Shown: one piece after another, positions 32,374 through 41,706 of the stretch
How the letters are laid out: every line of letters begins with the position of its first letter
How positions within the stretch are numbered: the first letter of the stretch is position 1
From: Moraxellaceae bacterium AER2_44_116
GTDB lineage: Bacteria > Pseudomonadota > Gammaproteobacteria > Pseudomonadales > Moraxellaceae
Reading direction: 5' to 3'
DNA: 64,000 nucleotides
NCBI GenBank assembly: GCA_006546595.1
Contig: VIAD01000003.1
Coordinates: 124,001 to 188,000 of the forward strand
Made by a program: the position numbers and the translations under genes
Notes under the pieces: model-generated
Databases searched by the model: none
What the model was told of the DNA's origin: nothing
The model's input: only the letters and a program-made list of their open reading frames with translations

Positions 32374-34986
32374 TTAGGGAGAGGGGGTCTCTGTGGTGTT
32401 GTCAGCAGCAGGAACAACTTTATTCAGATAGCCTTGCTGTGTTAACCATGTGAGGTTTGCTTTTGCTGTTGTATCACCTTGCTCTGCCGCTTTGCTTAAC
32501 CATTTCACGCCTTCTGGCAAGTTTTGACGAATGCCACGACCACTCACATACATCATACCAAGGTTAAGTTGAGCACTGGTTTTGCCTTGTTCGGCTGACT
32601 TTTTGTACCATTTGGCGGCTTCAATTAAATCTTGTTTTACGCCTGTACCTGCCGCGTACATCATGCCTACGTTGAATTGAGCGTTTGGCTCACCCAAATT
32701 GGCTGCTTTTTGAAACCACTTAAAGGACTCTTCATAGTCTTGCTTCACGCCATCGCCATGATAGTAATGCCAGCCCATCGTGTTTTGCGCTTCGGCTAAA
32801 CCACGAGTGAGCGACTTGTTGGAGGCGACCGATTTAGGATCCGTTTTTGCGTCAACAACGGCTGTTGGCGTTGCGGCGGCAACAGGTGTTACAGGTGCGG
32901 TTTCAGCTACGGGAGCTACAGGAGGTTCAGTCGTTTTTTCGACAGTAATAGCCTGATCTTTGGCTGTTTTTTCTTTAACAGCAGTCTCGTTGACAGCGAG
33001 TTGTTTTTTCGCCTCACTCAGTGTTGATTTTTTACTGGAGGTTGCAACTTGCGGTGCATTAGCAGGTGTTTTTTCATTTAATAGATCAATCGTAGCGACG
33101 GGAGTTTCCTCTACTACAGGCTCTTCAACAGTCACTGTTTCAGGCTCAATAGGCGCAACGTCTATAGGCGCGGCTTCTACAGCAGGTTCTGGTGTTGCAT
33201 TTGCAACAGGAGGCGTAGTGCTTCCACTTAAATTGGTTGTCAAGAAAAAATAACTTAATTGAAAGGCCAAAATAGCAGCAATCACCGCCCATTTGTTGAT
33301 CTCAATGTGGTCATCTTCTTTGGCTGGAGTGACAGGCGTGCTTGCAGTTTTTAATAAAATCACATTACTGCTGTCCGTTGCAGGTTTCACCAGTGGCACT
33401 GCGACAGGTGCATCATCTGTATTGACGGTTGCGGCGATAACGGGTGCAGATTCAACCATATCGCCGTTGACTACAGGAGTTGGTTCATCAATGACGGCAG
33501 GTTCGGGATTCTTAGTGGCCATTGCAACCGTTGCCGTCGCGACAGAAGCCGCAATTAAATCAATCTCATCCATATCAGTCGTTGCAGATTGCGATACTGA
33601 TGTTTCTGTTTTGTCAGATTGAATAGGCTCAATAATGAGAGGGCGCAGTCTCGGTGCGGGTTTGGGTGTAAATAATTTGCCTGCAAATGCAATACTCAGT
33701 CCAATTAATAATATAAGTCCTGAGCTCGACAACACGTCATACCCAAGGCTATTGCCTTCTTGAAAGATAAAAAATAACAGTTGCCCTGTCACAATTAAGG
33801 TAATAACTGTACTTTTTTCAATTTCAATGTAGGAGTTATCGGCAGTGTTGTCCTTGGCGGTATGATGAGAGGGCATAGTATCCTTCATTGTTGTTTTCTC
33901 TCTGTGAGTTGAAGCAGTAAGCTGTAAAGGTAATTCTTCGTCGTTTGTTGGAGTCTTTTCTAGGTCTGTCTCTAGTAATAAGCCATTATCAGAGGAGAAT
34001 AGTGATTCGTCTTCTAAAAACTGTGCTGGGTCAAAATGAAACAGTTGAGCGTCTGCTTGTACAGCTCGATAGTCTAGAGATAATAGATGCTCAATTCGTT
34101 TAATATAATCATCGTGTGGCAGTAAATTCAAATAATGCATTTTAACGCTTTCTGGCATTCCATGCTCATAACTTTTTAATTCATTAATCAAACGATGAAT
34201 TTCCATCGACAATTCTGCTTCAAGTCCTTCAGGATATTGTAAATTTTGCTGAAATATTTGCTCCAAAATAAAACCGAGTGCATATAAATCAACGCTATAG
34301 TCGATACGCTGAATAAAGTCAGTATTACGATTTTTACGATCTTCCGCGAGTGCATGTAACATTTGGCTTGATTGAGGGGAAGACGTTGTGGCGATACTAA
34401 TGGGTAAAGGGCGCGATAATTTCAGAGTGTTGCTAATAGAAAACATGAAGTCAATGAGCGTTAGACCTTCGTAGTCAAGCTTTAACTCCGTGTCAAACTC
34501 ATAAGGGTAAGGTGCATAAGGAATACAAATATTGTCAGGCCGTAAGTTGGCATGAACCACACCCATTTGGTGCATCCCTTTTAAGGCAATGAGACAAAAT
34601 TTGGTGAGGTTCAAAAAAGAGCCTACAGCTTCAAAGGGATGTTTGAGCGTTTTTTGACTGGCTGCAAGCGTGGGTTTGGTGCGTAACCAATGCGCTAATG
34701 AAATGCCTGAGTCTTTGGTCTTGACGGTTTGATACGAATTATCGGTTTTTTCTTCTTCACGACGTAAACGGACAATATGAGGTGTTTTTTTCAGCAGCAT
34801 CAGAATGTTTTTTTCGCGGGCAATCCAATACTCATTTTGAGCGAGACCTTCAACGCTTTTGACATAGGTGCAATAGCCATCTTCTTCAGGCGATAAACGT
34901 TCAATCGTCATAAAGTGCCGATCTTGTTGGTGATCTGCACCTAAACGGGTGTACGCAGTAGAAAATAAGTTAGCAACGGTCTTCAT
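32374..34986 (-). CDS. Membrane pseudokinase-like protein with C-terminal Sel1 repeats
   Basis: 870 residues from MKTVANLFSTAYTRLG (AAAGGA at nine bases); the open frame extends 147 bases further without support. Residues 20-300 resemble a Ser/Thr protein kinase, but the catalytic loop reads HANLRPDN (145-152), with asparagine for the catalytic aspartate of HRDLKPxN, and the DFG position reads IDFM (about 178-181). Two hydrophobic helices at about 391-408 and 417-437, a Pro/Ala/Thr-rich linker, a third helix at 565-583, then a long Ala/Pro/Glu linker and Sel1 repeats at about 731-838 (GWHYYHGDGVKQDYEES, MMYAAGTGVKQDLIEA, MMYVSGRGIRQNLPEG). Probably a membrane scaffold or signalling protein rather than an active kinase. 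Confidence 0.8.
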   Translation of the reverse strand: MKTVANLFSTAYTRLGADHQQDRHFMTIERLSPEEDGYCTYVKSVEGLAQNEYWIAREKNILMLLKKTPHIVRLRREEEKTDNSYQTVKTKDSGISLAHWLRTKPTLAASQKTLKHPFEAVGSFLNLTKFCLIALKGMHQMGVVHANLRPDNICIPYAPYPYEFDTELKLDYEGLTLIDFMFSISNTLKLSRPLPISIATTSSPQSSQMLHALAEDRKNRNTDFIQRIDYSVDLYALGFILEQIFQQNLQYPEGLEAELSMEIHRLINELKSYEHGMPESVKMHYLNLLPHDDYIKRIEHLLSLDYRAVQADAQLFHFDPAQFLEDESLFSSDNGLLLETDLEKTPTNDEELPLQLTASTHREKTTMKDTMPSHHTAKDNTADNSYIEIEKSTVITLIVTGQLLFFIFQEGNSLGYDVLSSSGLILLIGLSIAFAGKLFTPKPAPRLRPLIIEPIQSDKTETSVSQSATTDMDEIDLIAASVATATVAMATKNPEPAVIDEPTPVVNGDMVESAPVIAATVNTDDAPVAVPLVKPATDSSNVILLKTASTPVTPAKEDDHIEINKWAVIAAILAFQLSYFFLTTNLSGSTTPPVANATPEPAVEAAPIDVAPIEPETVTVEEPVVEETPVATIDLLNEKTPANAPQVATSSKKSTLSEAKKQLAVNETAVKEKTAKDQAITVEKTTEPPVAPVAETAPVTPVAAATPTAVVDAKTDPKSVASNKSLTRGLAEAQNTMGWHYYHGDGVKQDYEESFKWFQKAANLGEPNAQFNVGMMYAAGTGVKQDLIEAAKWYKKSAEQGKTSAQLNLGMMYVSGRGIRQNLPEGVKWLSKAAEQGDTTAKANLTWLTQQGYLNKVVPAADNTTETPSP

Positions 34987-35381
34987 CGGCTCGTATCCTT
35001 TAGAATTTGGCGGTTTATTATTGTGTTTTTTGCCAAAAACAAGTGCTTTCAAGGGTACGCAGAAACCGTTTTGATGGCATTGTTGACCTGTCATGCGCCA
35101 AAAAAAGGTGATTGGGCAAGAGGTAACCGCCAAAACGACAAAGTAAAACGAATTTTGCGTAATCCTAAGAGTGTAAGTCTTAAATAGTCGCCTAGCTTAC
35201 ATTGAGTAGGATTGTTGTACCAGTTTTTCGTGAATGGTTGGTGTCTAATTTTTAAGCTGGAATTGCTTCAAAATTGGCTTCGACTCCGCTCAGCCAACGT
35301 CTAAACGCTCCCTGAGCGGAGTCGAAGGGGCAACAGGCTTGAGATATTGCCAAAAGAGCACATCATCCAAATAAACACCCA
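34987..35381. other. Intergenic region of 395 bases upstream of the kinase-like gene
   Basis: It holds the ribosome site and presumably the promoter of the minus-strand kinase-like gene, and the palindromic repeat at 35276-35327. No other gene is supported; the 49-codon upstream extension of the kinase-like frame is Cys/His-rich and not conserved in style. Confidence 0.6.
35276..35327. repeat. Dispersed palindromic repeat, TTCGACTCCGCTCAG family
   Basis: GGCTTCGACTCCGCTCAG and the inverted CTGAGCGGAGTCGAAG, the cleanest copy in the window. Confidence 0.8.
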
Positions 35382-36608
35382 TTACAACGGTTTAAAACCA
35401 ATGCCATCTAAAAAGCGACGCATTTCTTTTAAGTATTCACTTTTCCCCCAATGCAAAATATGACCACCCGCAAACCAGTGAATTCGTGGTCTGTCCCAAT
35501 GTTCCCATAAAAGCTTGGTGTGTTTGGCGAAAGTGATTCGGTCATCTAAACCACCAATTAACATCAGTCGCTCTTTGGCTAATAAAGGCTTCCATGTCAA
35601 CGGTGAGTTCACTGCTAAGGTATGACGCGCCTCTTGAATAGGAATGCCTACGGTTTTCAGCGAGGCTTTAATTAAATGTCCCAAGACAGGCCATTCAAAC
35701 ACCATATCCACCAAATTAGCAGGAGGAACAATGGGGATAGAAAAAGCTAAACGGTCATCGGCGCAGGCTAATAATGCAGAAGCATAACCGCCCATCGAAA
35801 TACCCGTTACACCCACGGCAGGAGCTTCGTTTTTAAATAACCAATTAAGGAGGACACGGAAGTCATGTACGGCGTGGGCGTGAACTTCATTCATGTGTAA
35901 AGGGCCATGCGAAAAATAACCATGACCCGAAAACGGTGATAATAAACTTTGACGATAACCATGAAATGGCAAGGTGTACAACAACACGTCATAACCTTGA
36001 TTATAAAACCACTCTAAGGCAAAAAATTTGCTGTTGACCCAATAGCTATCCAAGACAAAACCGTGAATTAAACAGATCGTGGCGCGGGGTTTGTCGTCGT
36101 GTCGCCAATATTGTGCCCAAGCAGTATTGTTTTTGTGGTGTTTGGCATAGTCATCACGCAGTTTAGGGTTGACGGCTTGAAAAGGACTTTTGAAGCTTAA
36201 TAAAAAGGATTGGCCATCTTTAGGTTGATGCGCCAACTTGCTCGATGTACGCACCCGAACTCGAATGTTATCGGCGGGTTTAATAAAAAATTGGCTAGCA
36301 TCGCCTTTATCCGCTAAATCCCAATAAAACTGACGCTCTTTGCGGTCACGCATAATAATGTCGGGGCGAATGCTCATCGGGAACGATAACAAGCTAGTGG
36401 CAGCAATAATTCCACCACGTAGGACTAAGTCGGTGGATGTAGATGCGGTCATTTTCAGCTTTTGCGTGAGGCTGAGTTTAAAGTGCGCCTTATGTTCGGG
36501 AAAGTCATGGGCTAAATGTCGCCACCAATGTTGGTGTGGCATTTTTAGGGTGCTGTGTTCTTTGTCAGTATCAAGTACCGCTGGAGCTTGTTGGGATTTA
36601 CTGACCAT
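35382..36608 (-). CDS. Alpha/beta hydrolase, probable lipase/esterase
   Basis: 408 residues. A polar N-terminus of about 60 residues leads into RGGIIAATSLLSFPMSIRPD; the catalytic core begins near residue 175 with TICLIHGFVLDSYWVN. The triad candidates are serine in VTGISMGGYASALL, aspartate in IGGLDDRITF, and histidine in FAGGHILHWG. It recalls the acyl-ester hydrolases of the YheT/abhydrolase_6 class, but the wide N-terminal addition and the FHGYRQSLLSPFSGHGYF lid region are distinct. No signal peptide or operon partner. Substrate unknown. Confidence 0.78.
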   Translation of the reverse strand: MVSKSQQAPAVLDTDKEHSTLKMPHQHWWRHLAHDFPEHKAHFKLSLTQKLKMTASTSTDLVLRGGIIAATSLLSFPMSIRPDIIMRDRKERQFYWDLADKGDASQFFIKPADNIRVRVRTSSKLAHQPKDGQSFLLSFKSPFQAVNPKLRDDYAKHHKNNTAWAQYWRHDDKPRATICLIHGFVLDSYWVNSKFFALEWFYNQGYDVLLYTLPFHGYRQSLLSPFSGHGYFSHGPLHMNEVHAHAVHDFRVLLNWLFKNEAPAVGVTGISMGGYASALLACADDRLAFSIPIVPPANLVDMVFEWPVLGHLIKASLKTVGIPIQEARHTLAVNSPLTWKPLLAKERLMLIGGLDDRITFAKHTKLLWEHWDRPRIHWFAGGHILHWGKSEYLKEMRRFLDGIGFKPL

Positions 36609-36837
36609 GTGTGCTTTCTCAGAAAAAACGTAGGAGAGGCGAGAACTTACGCAATAGTGTGCTTGGTCGTCAATGGCTGAAATGACGGGGTGTGGTTATA
36701 TTGCAAATGGTAGAGCGCAGTGCCACATGAATTGATATTCTCGTAGAGCGCGTACCACGCCAATTGTTGACTATAAACCTATGTAGTGCGCTGTGCGCAG
36801 CCTACGACTATTCAATTTATGAATTAAGGGGAAAATA

Positions 36838-37953
36838 ATGCCTAATAGAAATGAGTTAATTATTTGGGATATTGATGCCTATGGCACACCCAATGATTTT
36901 GATGAAGCTTTAGAAATGGCTGGTGCGTTGTCTGAACAGTGTGAAGATAATACCTCATTAGCTTTAAAAAAGTTTGCAAGCAAATTAAGTAAAACGGCTC
37001 AAAAAGCGAAACTAGATGATGACTTTTGGGAGGGCTATCAAACTATCGAACAACACGTAGCTACTCTTTCTTATGCTGCCTTTGTGTTAGAAATGCCCAA
37101 CAGAGGTTGGGAAAGTATTTTAAAGGAAGTTGTTGAGTTAGCTAATAAACTTAAGTTAGCCGTTGTTTATGAAGAGGCTATAATGGCTTTTTTACCTAAT
37201 AATCAAGTGCTACCGCCTGAAAACTTACCCTATTGGCAGGCAATTAAAGCGTCTTTAAAAGCTCGTGCCGCAAGTACATTTCCTAAAACATTAAAACAAT
37301 TTAAGAAGTTAATGGAGCCTAAATTTGATGTGCTGTTAACAAAGCATGGTTTTGTTGGCGGATTAGAGATGCCTGAACCAGAGGGTATATATTCAGCCTA
37401 TTCAAGAAAACTAGGTGATATTGACCAATATATAGAATTTCTCTATAGATTAGAACATGAGGCTGATGATTTTACGTTTATTATAACGTCAGGTGTTTCA
37501 CAGGAGCGAGTTAACAATATCTATGAAAAATTTGCATTCTATAAAATTAAGCCTTTTTTATCTATTACAATACCCATAAGCTCATATCGCGAGCTTCCAC
37601 CCACAGAAGGCATTATAAATAATATTGAATCGGCAGAAAAATTTGTCTGTTATCTAGAAACACAGTTACTACCTATTTTAAATAAACTAAATAGTGTTAT
37701 AGCGATTGATAGTTTTATTCAAAGTGATCATCCTTATACTAGTTTTCCTAAACTCGGATTTAACGCTCCAATGCGTATTATTTTTGCTCGATTGGCCAAT
37801 AATCCTAAATACGAAGAATTAATTATTCAGCTCGAACGTAATATGAACTGGGGGGCAAATGGTAAAGCTCGTGCCACCGAATGGCCAAAATTACTGAAAT
37901 ATTTACAAGATGAAGTTCAACCCTTAGAGAGTTTAGTACCGCAGTCCCCGTAG
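36838..37953 (+). CDS. Orphan-family protein, paralog A of the gene at 54423
   Basis: 371 residues, soluble and acidic, one tryptophan-rich start (ELIIWDIDAYGTPNDFDEA) and a conserved end. Blocks shared in order with paralog B: IIWDIDAYGTP / IYVWDTAQHGTP, EMPNRGWESIL / ELPEYGWQPVL, MAFLPNNQVLP / LAFMPPDVVLP, TFPKTLKQF / RFPQTIPQF, LLTKHGF / ILAEHGF, ARLANNPKYEELI / ARLANNPNFENLI and TEWPKLLKYLQDEVQPL / TEWPKLVKYLREEVKPL. The middle weakly recalls DUF4304-type domains (HGF followed by strand-rich segments). No catalytic motif is obvious. A HigBA module follows. AT-rich relative to the surrounding core genes. Function unknown. Confidence 0.8.
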   Translation: MPNRNELIIWDIDAYGTPNDFDEALEMAGALSEQCEDNTSLALKKFASKLSKTAQKAKLDDDFWEGYQTIEQHVATLSYAAFVLEMPNRGWESILKEVVELANKLKLAVVYEEAIMAFLPNNQVLPPENLPYWQAIKASLKARAASTFPKTLKQFKKLMEPKFDVLLTKHGFVGGLEMPEPEGIYSAYSRKLGDIDQYIEFLYRLEHEADDFTFIITSGVSQERVNNIYEKFAFYKIKPFLSITIPISSYRELPPTEGIINNIESAEKFVCYLETQLLPILNKLNSVIAIDSFIQSDHPYTSFPKLGFNAPMRIIFARLANNPKYEELIIQLERNMNWGANGKARATEWPKLLKYLQDEVQPLESLVPQSP

Positions 37954-38042
37954 CCCGTGTGAACCAAGGTACTCAGACGTATTTAGCATCGCAATCCATT
38001 GTTTTAAAATATATTTTCCATATGATCTGCCGACAAACTTTA

Positions 38043-38444
38043 CTACAAAAACGCATCCGCAGATACGCCAAATCGCTGTACTAATGCTTTGATATGATGG
38101 ATATTAAGTTGGCGATTACCGTTTAAAATTTCCGAAATCACCGATTGAGAGGCAACATCAGACAAATCGGATTGTGTCAGACCATGTTGCTGCATTAAAA
38201 AAGCTAAGGCGTTACGTCCATCTCCTTTTGGCATAGGATAATGTCTTTGTTCGTAAGCGTGTACAAGATCTCCTATTCTGTCCACCAAACCAGATAACGG
38301 ATGATATTCATCATCACCTGTGACATCTAATAATTCATTCAAGGTGTCAACCAATGCGTCATATTCGCTCTCGTTGCTGGGTTCGGTCAGTACAGGTGCA
38401 ACAAAATGCCAATGCGCTATTGCTTGTTGTACAACGGTATTCAT
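38043..38444 (-). CDS. higA: HigA-type antitoxin with C-terminal helix-turn-helix
   Basis: 133 residues from MNTVVQQAIAHWHFVAP; two adjacent ATGs, the second of which has the better spacing from GGAGG. The N-terminal part (about 1-75) is helical and likely wraps the toxin; the C-terminal HTH_3 domain shows FLMQQHGLTQSDLSDVASQ and SVISEILNGNRQLNIHHIKAL, which bind DNA for autoregulation. It follows the toxin gene with overlapping stop/start, the toxin-first order typical of higBA. Family assignment is by domain order and gene order. Confidence 0.88.
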   Translation of the reverse strand: MNTVVQQAIAHWHFVAPVLTEPSNESEYDALVDTLNELLDVTGDDEYHPLSGLVDRIGDLVHAYEQRHYPMPKGDGRNALAFLMQQHGLTQSDLSDVASQSVISEILNGNRQLNIHHIKALVQRFGVSADAFL

Positions 38445-38737
38445 CATAAATCCTCCTTCCACTGATTTTTGTCATATTCTTGATGTGACAAAATATGGCG
38501 GATATAAACCTTTTTACCCTGAAATTTGACGATAGCAATCAATCGTATTTTATTGCCACCAATATCAAATACATGATATTTGCCGACTTTGTCTACTGCT
38601 GGAAATAACCGTTTTAAGTCAGAAAAGTGGCTCGGCTCACTGGCTTTCATCAGGCGATACCAACCATCTAATGCGCTTTGGGCTTCTGGCCAACGCGTCA
38701 TTGCTTTAACAATGATACCGTGTGACAAAATGTGCAT
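38444..38737 (-). CDS. higB: HigB-type mRNA interferase toxin (RelE superfamily)
   Basis: 97 residues from MHILSHGIIVKAMTRWPEAQ. Matches the HigB_toxin pattern: SALDGWYRLMKASEP, FSDLKRLFPAVDKVGKYHVFDIGGNKIRLIAIVKF and the C-terminal VYIRHILSHQEYDK with the conserved basic and histidine residues of ribosome-dependent mRNA cleavage. The stop codon TGA overlaps both candidate ATGs of the antitoxin, so the two proteins are made in fixed ratio. It lies between the orphan-family gene and spoVR. Confidence 0.9.
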   Translation of the reverse strand: MHILSHGIIVKAMTRWPEAQSALDGWYRLMKASEPSHFSDLKRLFPAVDKVGKYHVFDIGGNKIRLIAIVKFQGKKVYIRHILSHQEYDKNQWKEDL

Positions 38738-38817
38738 CTTTAATTCTACTTTTCCATCTTGTACAAATAGCCTAACGGTAATTATTACAAAATGCAATAA
38801 AGTGCACCCTGCTAAAT

Positions 38818-40332
38818 CTAATGCTTAACCGTTTTAATCCCATCCACAGTGCAAGAAATCGTCTCCACTAACCTTGTATCTTCCCAACACTCCAAATGCA
38901 CATCAAACTTCCACAAATAATGCAAATGTTTAAGCACAGCAGAAGAGGTATCCGCCAATGGCCGACCTTGTTGACGGACATGACGCAAAGTAATAGAACG
39001 GTCGCCGCGTAAATTCACGCTCCAGACTTGAATGTTCGGCTCATTCATACTCAAATTGTATTGATAGGATAACGACTGCCGTAATTGCCTAAAACCACTG
39101 TCATCGTGAATTGCGCCAATCATCAATACATCTTTTTTACTGTCATCAACCACACTAAACATCCGAAATTTACGCATCACTTCGGGGCTTAAAAATTGCT
39201 GCACAAAGCTTTCGTCTTTAAAGTTTTGCATGGCAAATTTGACCGTTGCCAACCAATCACTGCCTGCAATCTCAGGAAACCAATATTTGTCTTCTTCGGT
39301 AGGATGTTCGCAAATACGTTTAATATCCTGAAACATGGCAAAACCCAAGGCATAAGGGTTAATGCCGCGATAATACGGTGAGTCAAACGTCGGTTGCGCA
39401 ACCACGGCAGTATGTGATTGTAAAAACTCTAAAATAAAACCATCGGTGACCAAACCTTTATCGTATAAACGATTGAGCAAGGTGTAATGCCAAAACGTTG
39501 CCCAGCCTTCGTTCATCACTTGTGTTTGTCGTTGTGGGTAAAAGTATTGAGCAATTTTGCGAACAATACGGACAATCTCACGTTGCCATTTTTCTAGTAA
39601 CGGCGCGTTCTTTTCAAAAAAATACAGTAAGTTTTCTTGTGGTTCAGAAGGAAAGCGCACTTCATCATCTTGTTTGCTTGGGCGATGACCGACGGGAATA
39701 GTACGCCATAAATCATTAATTTGTGCTTGTATGGCTTCTTCGCGCTCGTCTTGGCGTAAGCGTTCTTCTTCAGCAGAAATAGGGTAGGGGCGTTTGTAGC
39801 GGTCAACACCATAATTCATCAAGGCATGGCAAGAGTCTAATAAAGCTTCCACGGCTTCGACACCATAACGTTCTTCACACTTGCGAATATAAGTCCGCGC
39901 AAAGACTAAATAATCAATAATGCTGCTGGCATCGGTCCATGTTTTAAATAAATAGTTGCCCTTAAAAAAGGAGTTATGACCATAACACGCATGAGCAATC
40001 ACCAGTGCTTGCATGGTCATGGTGTTTTCTTCCATGAGATAAGCAATGCAAGGGTTGGAGTTAATCACAATTTCGTAAGCTAAACCCATTTGTCCGCGTT
40101 GATAGGCATTTTCGGTGGTGACAAAATGTTTGCCAAATGACCAATGATGATAACCAATGGGCATCCCGACTGAGGCGTAGGCATCCATCATTTGTTCAGC
40201 AGAAATAACCTCAATTTGATTAGGGTAAGTGTCTAAACCAAATTCATTAATGGCAATGTCTTTAATGGCAGCATCGTATTCAGTAATTAACGGGAACGAC
40301 CATTCTGAACCTGTGGAAATGGGTTTTCTCAT
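38818..40332 (-). CDS. SpoVR family protein (YcgB)
   Basis: 504 residues, soluble, no signal. Typical SpoVR segments are ANY-like NAYQRGQMGLAYEIVINSNPC, YLMEENTMTMQALVIAHACYGHNSFFKGN, MNEGWATFWHYTLLNRLYDKG and GINPYALGFAMFQDIKRICEHP. Named after a Bacillus sporulation locus, but in gammaproteobacteria it goes with the YeaG kinase and YeaH in stress or nutrient-limited growth; biochemical function is unknown. Its ATG overlaps the yeaH stop by four bases, making a yeaG-yeaH-spoVR unit. Confidence 0.94.
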   Translation of the reverse strand: MRKPISTGSEWSFPLITEYDAAIKDIAINEFGLDTYPNQIEVISAEQMMDAYASVGMPIGYHHWSFGKHFVTTENAYQRGQMGLAYEIVINSNPCIAYLMEENTMTMQALVIAHACYGHNSFFKGNYLFKTWTDASSIIDYLVFARTYIRKCEERYGVEAVEALLDSCHALMNYGVDRYKRPYPISAEEERLRQDEREEAIQAQINDLWRTIPVGHRPSKQDDEVRFPSEPQENLLYFFEKNAPLLEKWQREIVRIVRKIAQYFYPQRQTQVMNEGWATFWHYTLLNRLYDKGLVTDGFILEFLQSHTAVVAQPTFDSPYYRGINPYALGFAMFQDIKRICEHPTEEDKYWFPEIAGSDWLATVKFAMQNFKDESFVQQFLSPEVMRKFRMFSVVDDSKKDVLMIGAIHDDSGFRQLRQSLSYQYNLSMNEPNIQVWSVNLRGDRSITLRHVRQQGRPLADTSSAVLKHLHYLWKFDVHLECWEDTRLVETISCTVDGIKTVKH

Positions 40333-41603
40333 GCGGGTTTCCTCGCAAACAATTCACGAAATACGGGGTAGATGTCACTCGCTTCGACAATTTGCTGCAT
40401 GGCAAAATAGTCGGGAAATTGTGCTTCTACTTCTTCATAAGCCAACCACAAGGCTTGATGCTGACGCGGTGTAATTTCAATATAGGAGAAGTATTGCACC
40501 ACAGGAATAATTTGCTCACAGAGAATTTTTTGACACAACGGGGAATCATCACTCCAATTATCGCCATCGGAGGCTTGAGCGCCGTAAATATTCCATTCAT
40601 TCGCAGGATAACGCGCGGTGATAATCTCGTTCATCAGTTTCAGTGCGCTGGAAACTATCGTGCCGCCCGTTTCCCGAGAGTAAAAAAACTCGTCTTCATC
40701 GACTTCTTTGGCGCTGGTATGGTGACGAATAAACACAATCTCAATCTTTTTATAATTGCGTTTTAAAAACAAATATAACAGTAAAAAGAAGCGTTTAGCC
40801 ATGTCTTTAGTCGCTTGGCTCATCGAGCCTGAGACATCCATAATACAAAACATCACTGCTTGGGCAGAGGGTTTAGCGACTTTAATGTGGTTGTTATAGC
40901 GTAAGTCAAAGGTGTCAATAAACGGAATACGTTCTAAGCGATTTCTCAGTTTAGTAATTTCTTCGCGTAGCTCGGCAATTCTAGCGACGCGTTCGGGTGA
41001 GGTTTCTTGTTCAAGTAATTCAGCTAGTTCCGCTTCTTTTTCGTTAATAGACCGACGTTTACCCATCCCTAAAGCAATGCGTCGCGAGGTGGCAGCACGT
41101 AAACTACGGACAATATTAATTTTGGCAGGATTGCCTTCGCTAACAATGCCTGCGCTTTGCCACTCCCATGTTTCTATGCCTGCTAAACGGCGTTTAATGA
41201 GATTAGGTAGGGCTAAATCTTCAAATAAGAAATTCAAAAATTCTTCTTGGCTGATGGTAAAACTAAATTCGTCTTCGCCGTCACCTTGATTACTGGCTTT
41301 ACCACTACCTTTACCCCCTGCGCCGCCTTGTGGACGTGGTACTTTATCCCCTGCAATAAATTCTTTATTCCCAGGGTGAACCATATCGCGCGCGCCACCT
41401 TGACCATGATGAAAGGTAGGCTCAGAAATGTCTTTTGTCGGTAGAGTGACCGACTCACCACGCTCCATATCGGTAATACTGCGTTTACTGGCAGATTCAC
41501 CGACAGATTGACGGATTTGCGCTTTATAGCGGTCTAAAAAGCGTTGACGATTGACCATGCTCTTGTGGCGGCCATTCAAACGACGGTCGATGATATAGCT
41601 CAT
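40329..41603 (-). CDS. yeaH: YeaH/YhbH family protein (DUF444)
   Basis: 424 residues. N-terminal MSYIIDRRLNGRHKSMVNRQ with RFLDRYKAQIRQSV, a Gly-rich linker around residues 80-110 and a C-terminal von Willebrand A-like domain with the MIDAS-type motif CIMDVSGSMSQATKDMAKRFF. ETGGTIVSSAL and YFSYIEITPRQHQALW are typical for DUF444. It partners with the PrkA/YeaG kinase; molecular role unknown. Overlaps spoVR downstream by four bases; separated from yeaG by a pair of GAGGG-type hairpins. Confidence 0.95.
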   Translation of the reverse strand: MSYIIDRRLNGRHKSMVNRQRFLDRYKAQIRQSVGESASKRSITDMERGESVTLPTKDISEPTFHHGQGGARDMVHPGNKEFIAGDKVPRPQGGAGGKGSGKASNQGDGEDEFSFTISQEEFLNFLFEDLALPNLIKRRLAGIETWEWQSAGIVSEGNPAKINIVRSLRAATSRRIALGMGKRRSINEKEAELAELLEQETSPERVARIAELREEITKLRNRLERIPFIDTFDLRYNNHIKVAKPSAQAVMFCIMDVSGSMSQATKDMAKRFFLLLYLFLKRNYKKIEIVFIRHHTSAKEVDEDEFFYSRETGGTIVSSALKLMNEIITARYPANEWNIYGAQASDGDNWSDDSPLCQKILCEQIIPVVQYFSYIEITPRQHQALWLAYEEVEAQFPDYFAMQQIVEASDIYPVFRELFARKPA

Positions 41604-41613
41604 GGATTCTCCT

Positions 41614-41705
41614 CGCCCTCTCTCTAAATCTCTTCCTTGGGGAGAGAGGACAAATGCAAATGCGACTTAGCTCCCTCTCCCTGTGGGAGAGGGCTGGGGT
41701 GAGGG
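41614..41705. repeat. Pair of CCCTCTCC...GGAGAGGG hairpins between yeaG and yeaH
   Basis: First hairpin GCCCTCTCTCTAAATC...GGGGAGAGAGGA, second CTCCCTCTCCCTGTGGGAGAGGGCTGGGG. The same type recurs between lptD and surA (48601). Such intra-operon hairpins may shape mRNA decay; they resemble widespread CCCTCTCCC repeats. Confidence 0.75.
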
Positions 41706-41706
41706 T

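Noticed and set aside
34987..35133. 49-codon N-terminal extension of the kinase-like protein
   Set aside because: A strong AAAGGA site at proper spacing marks MKTVANLF as the start; the extension is Cys/His-rich and has no ribosome site.
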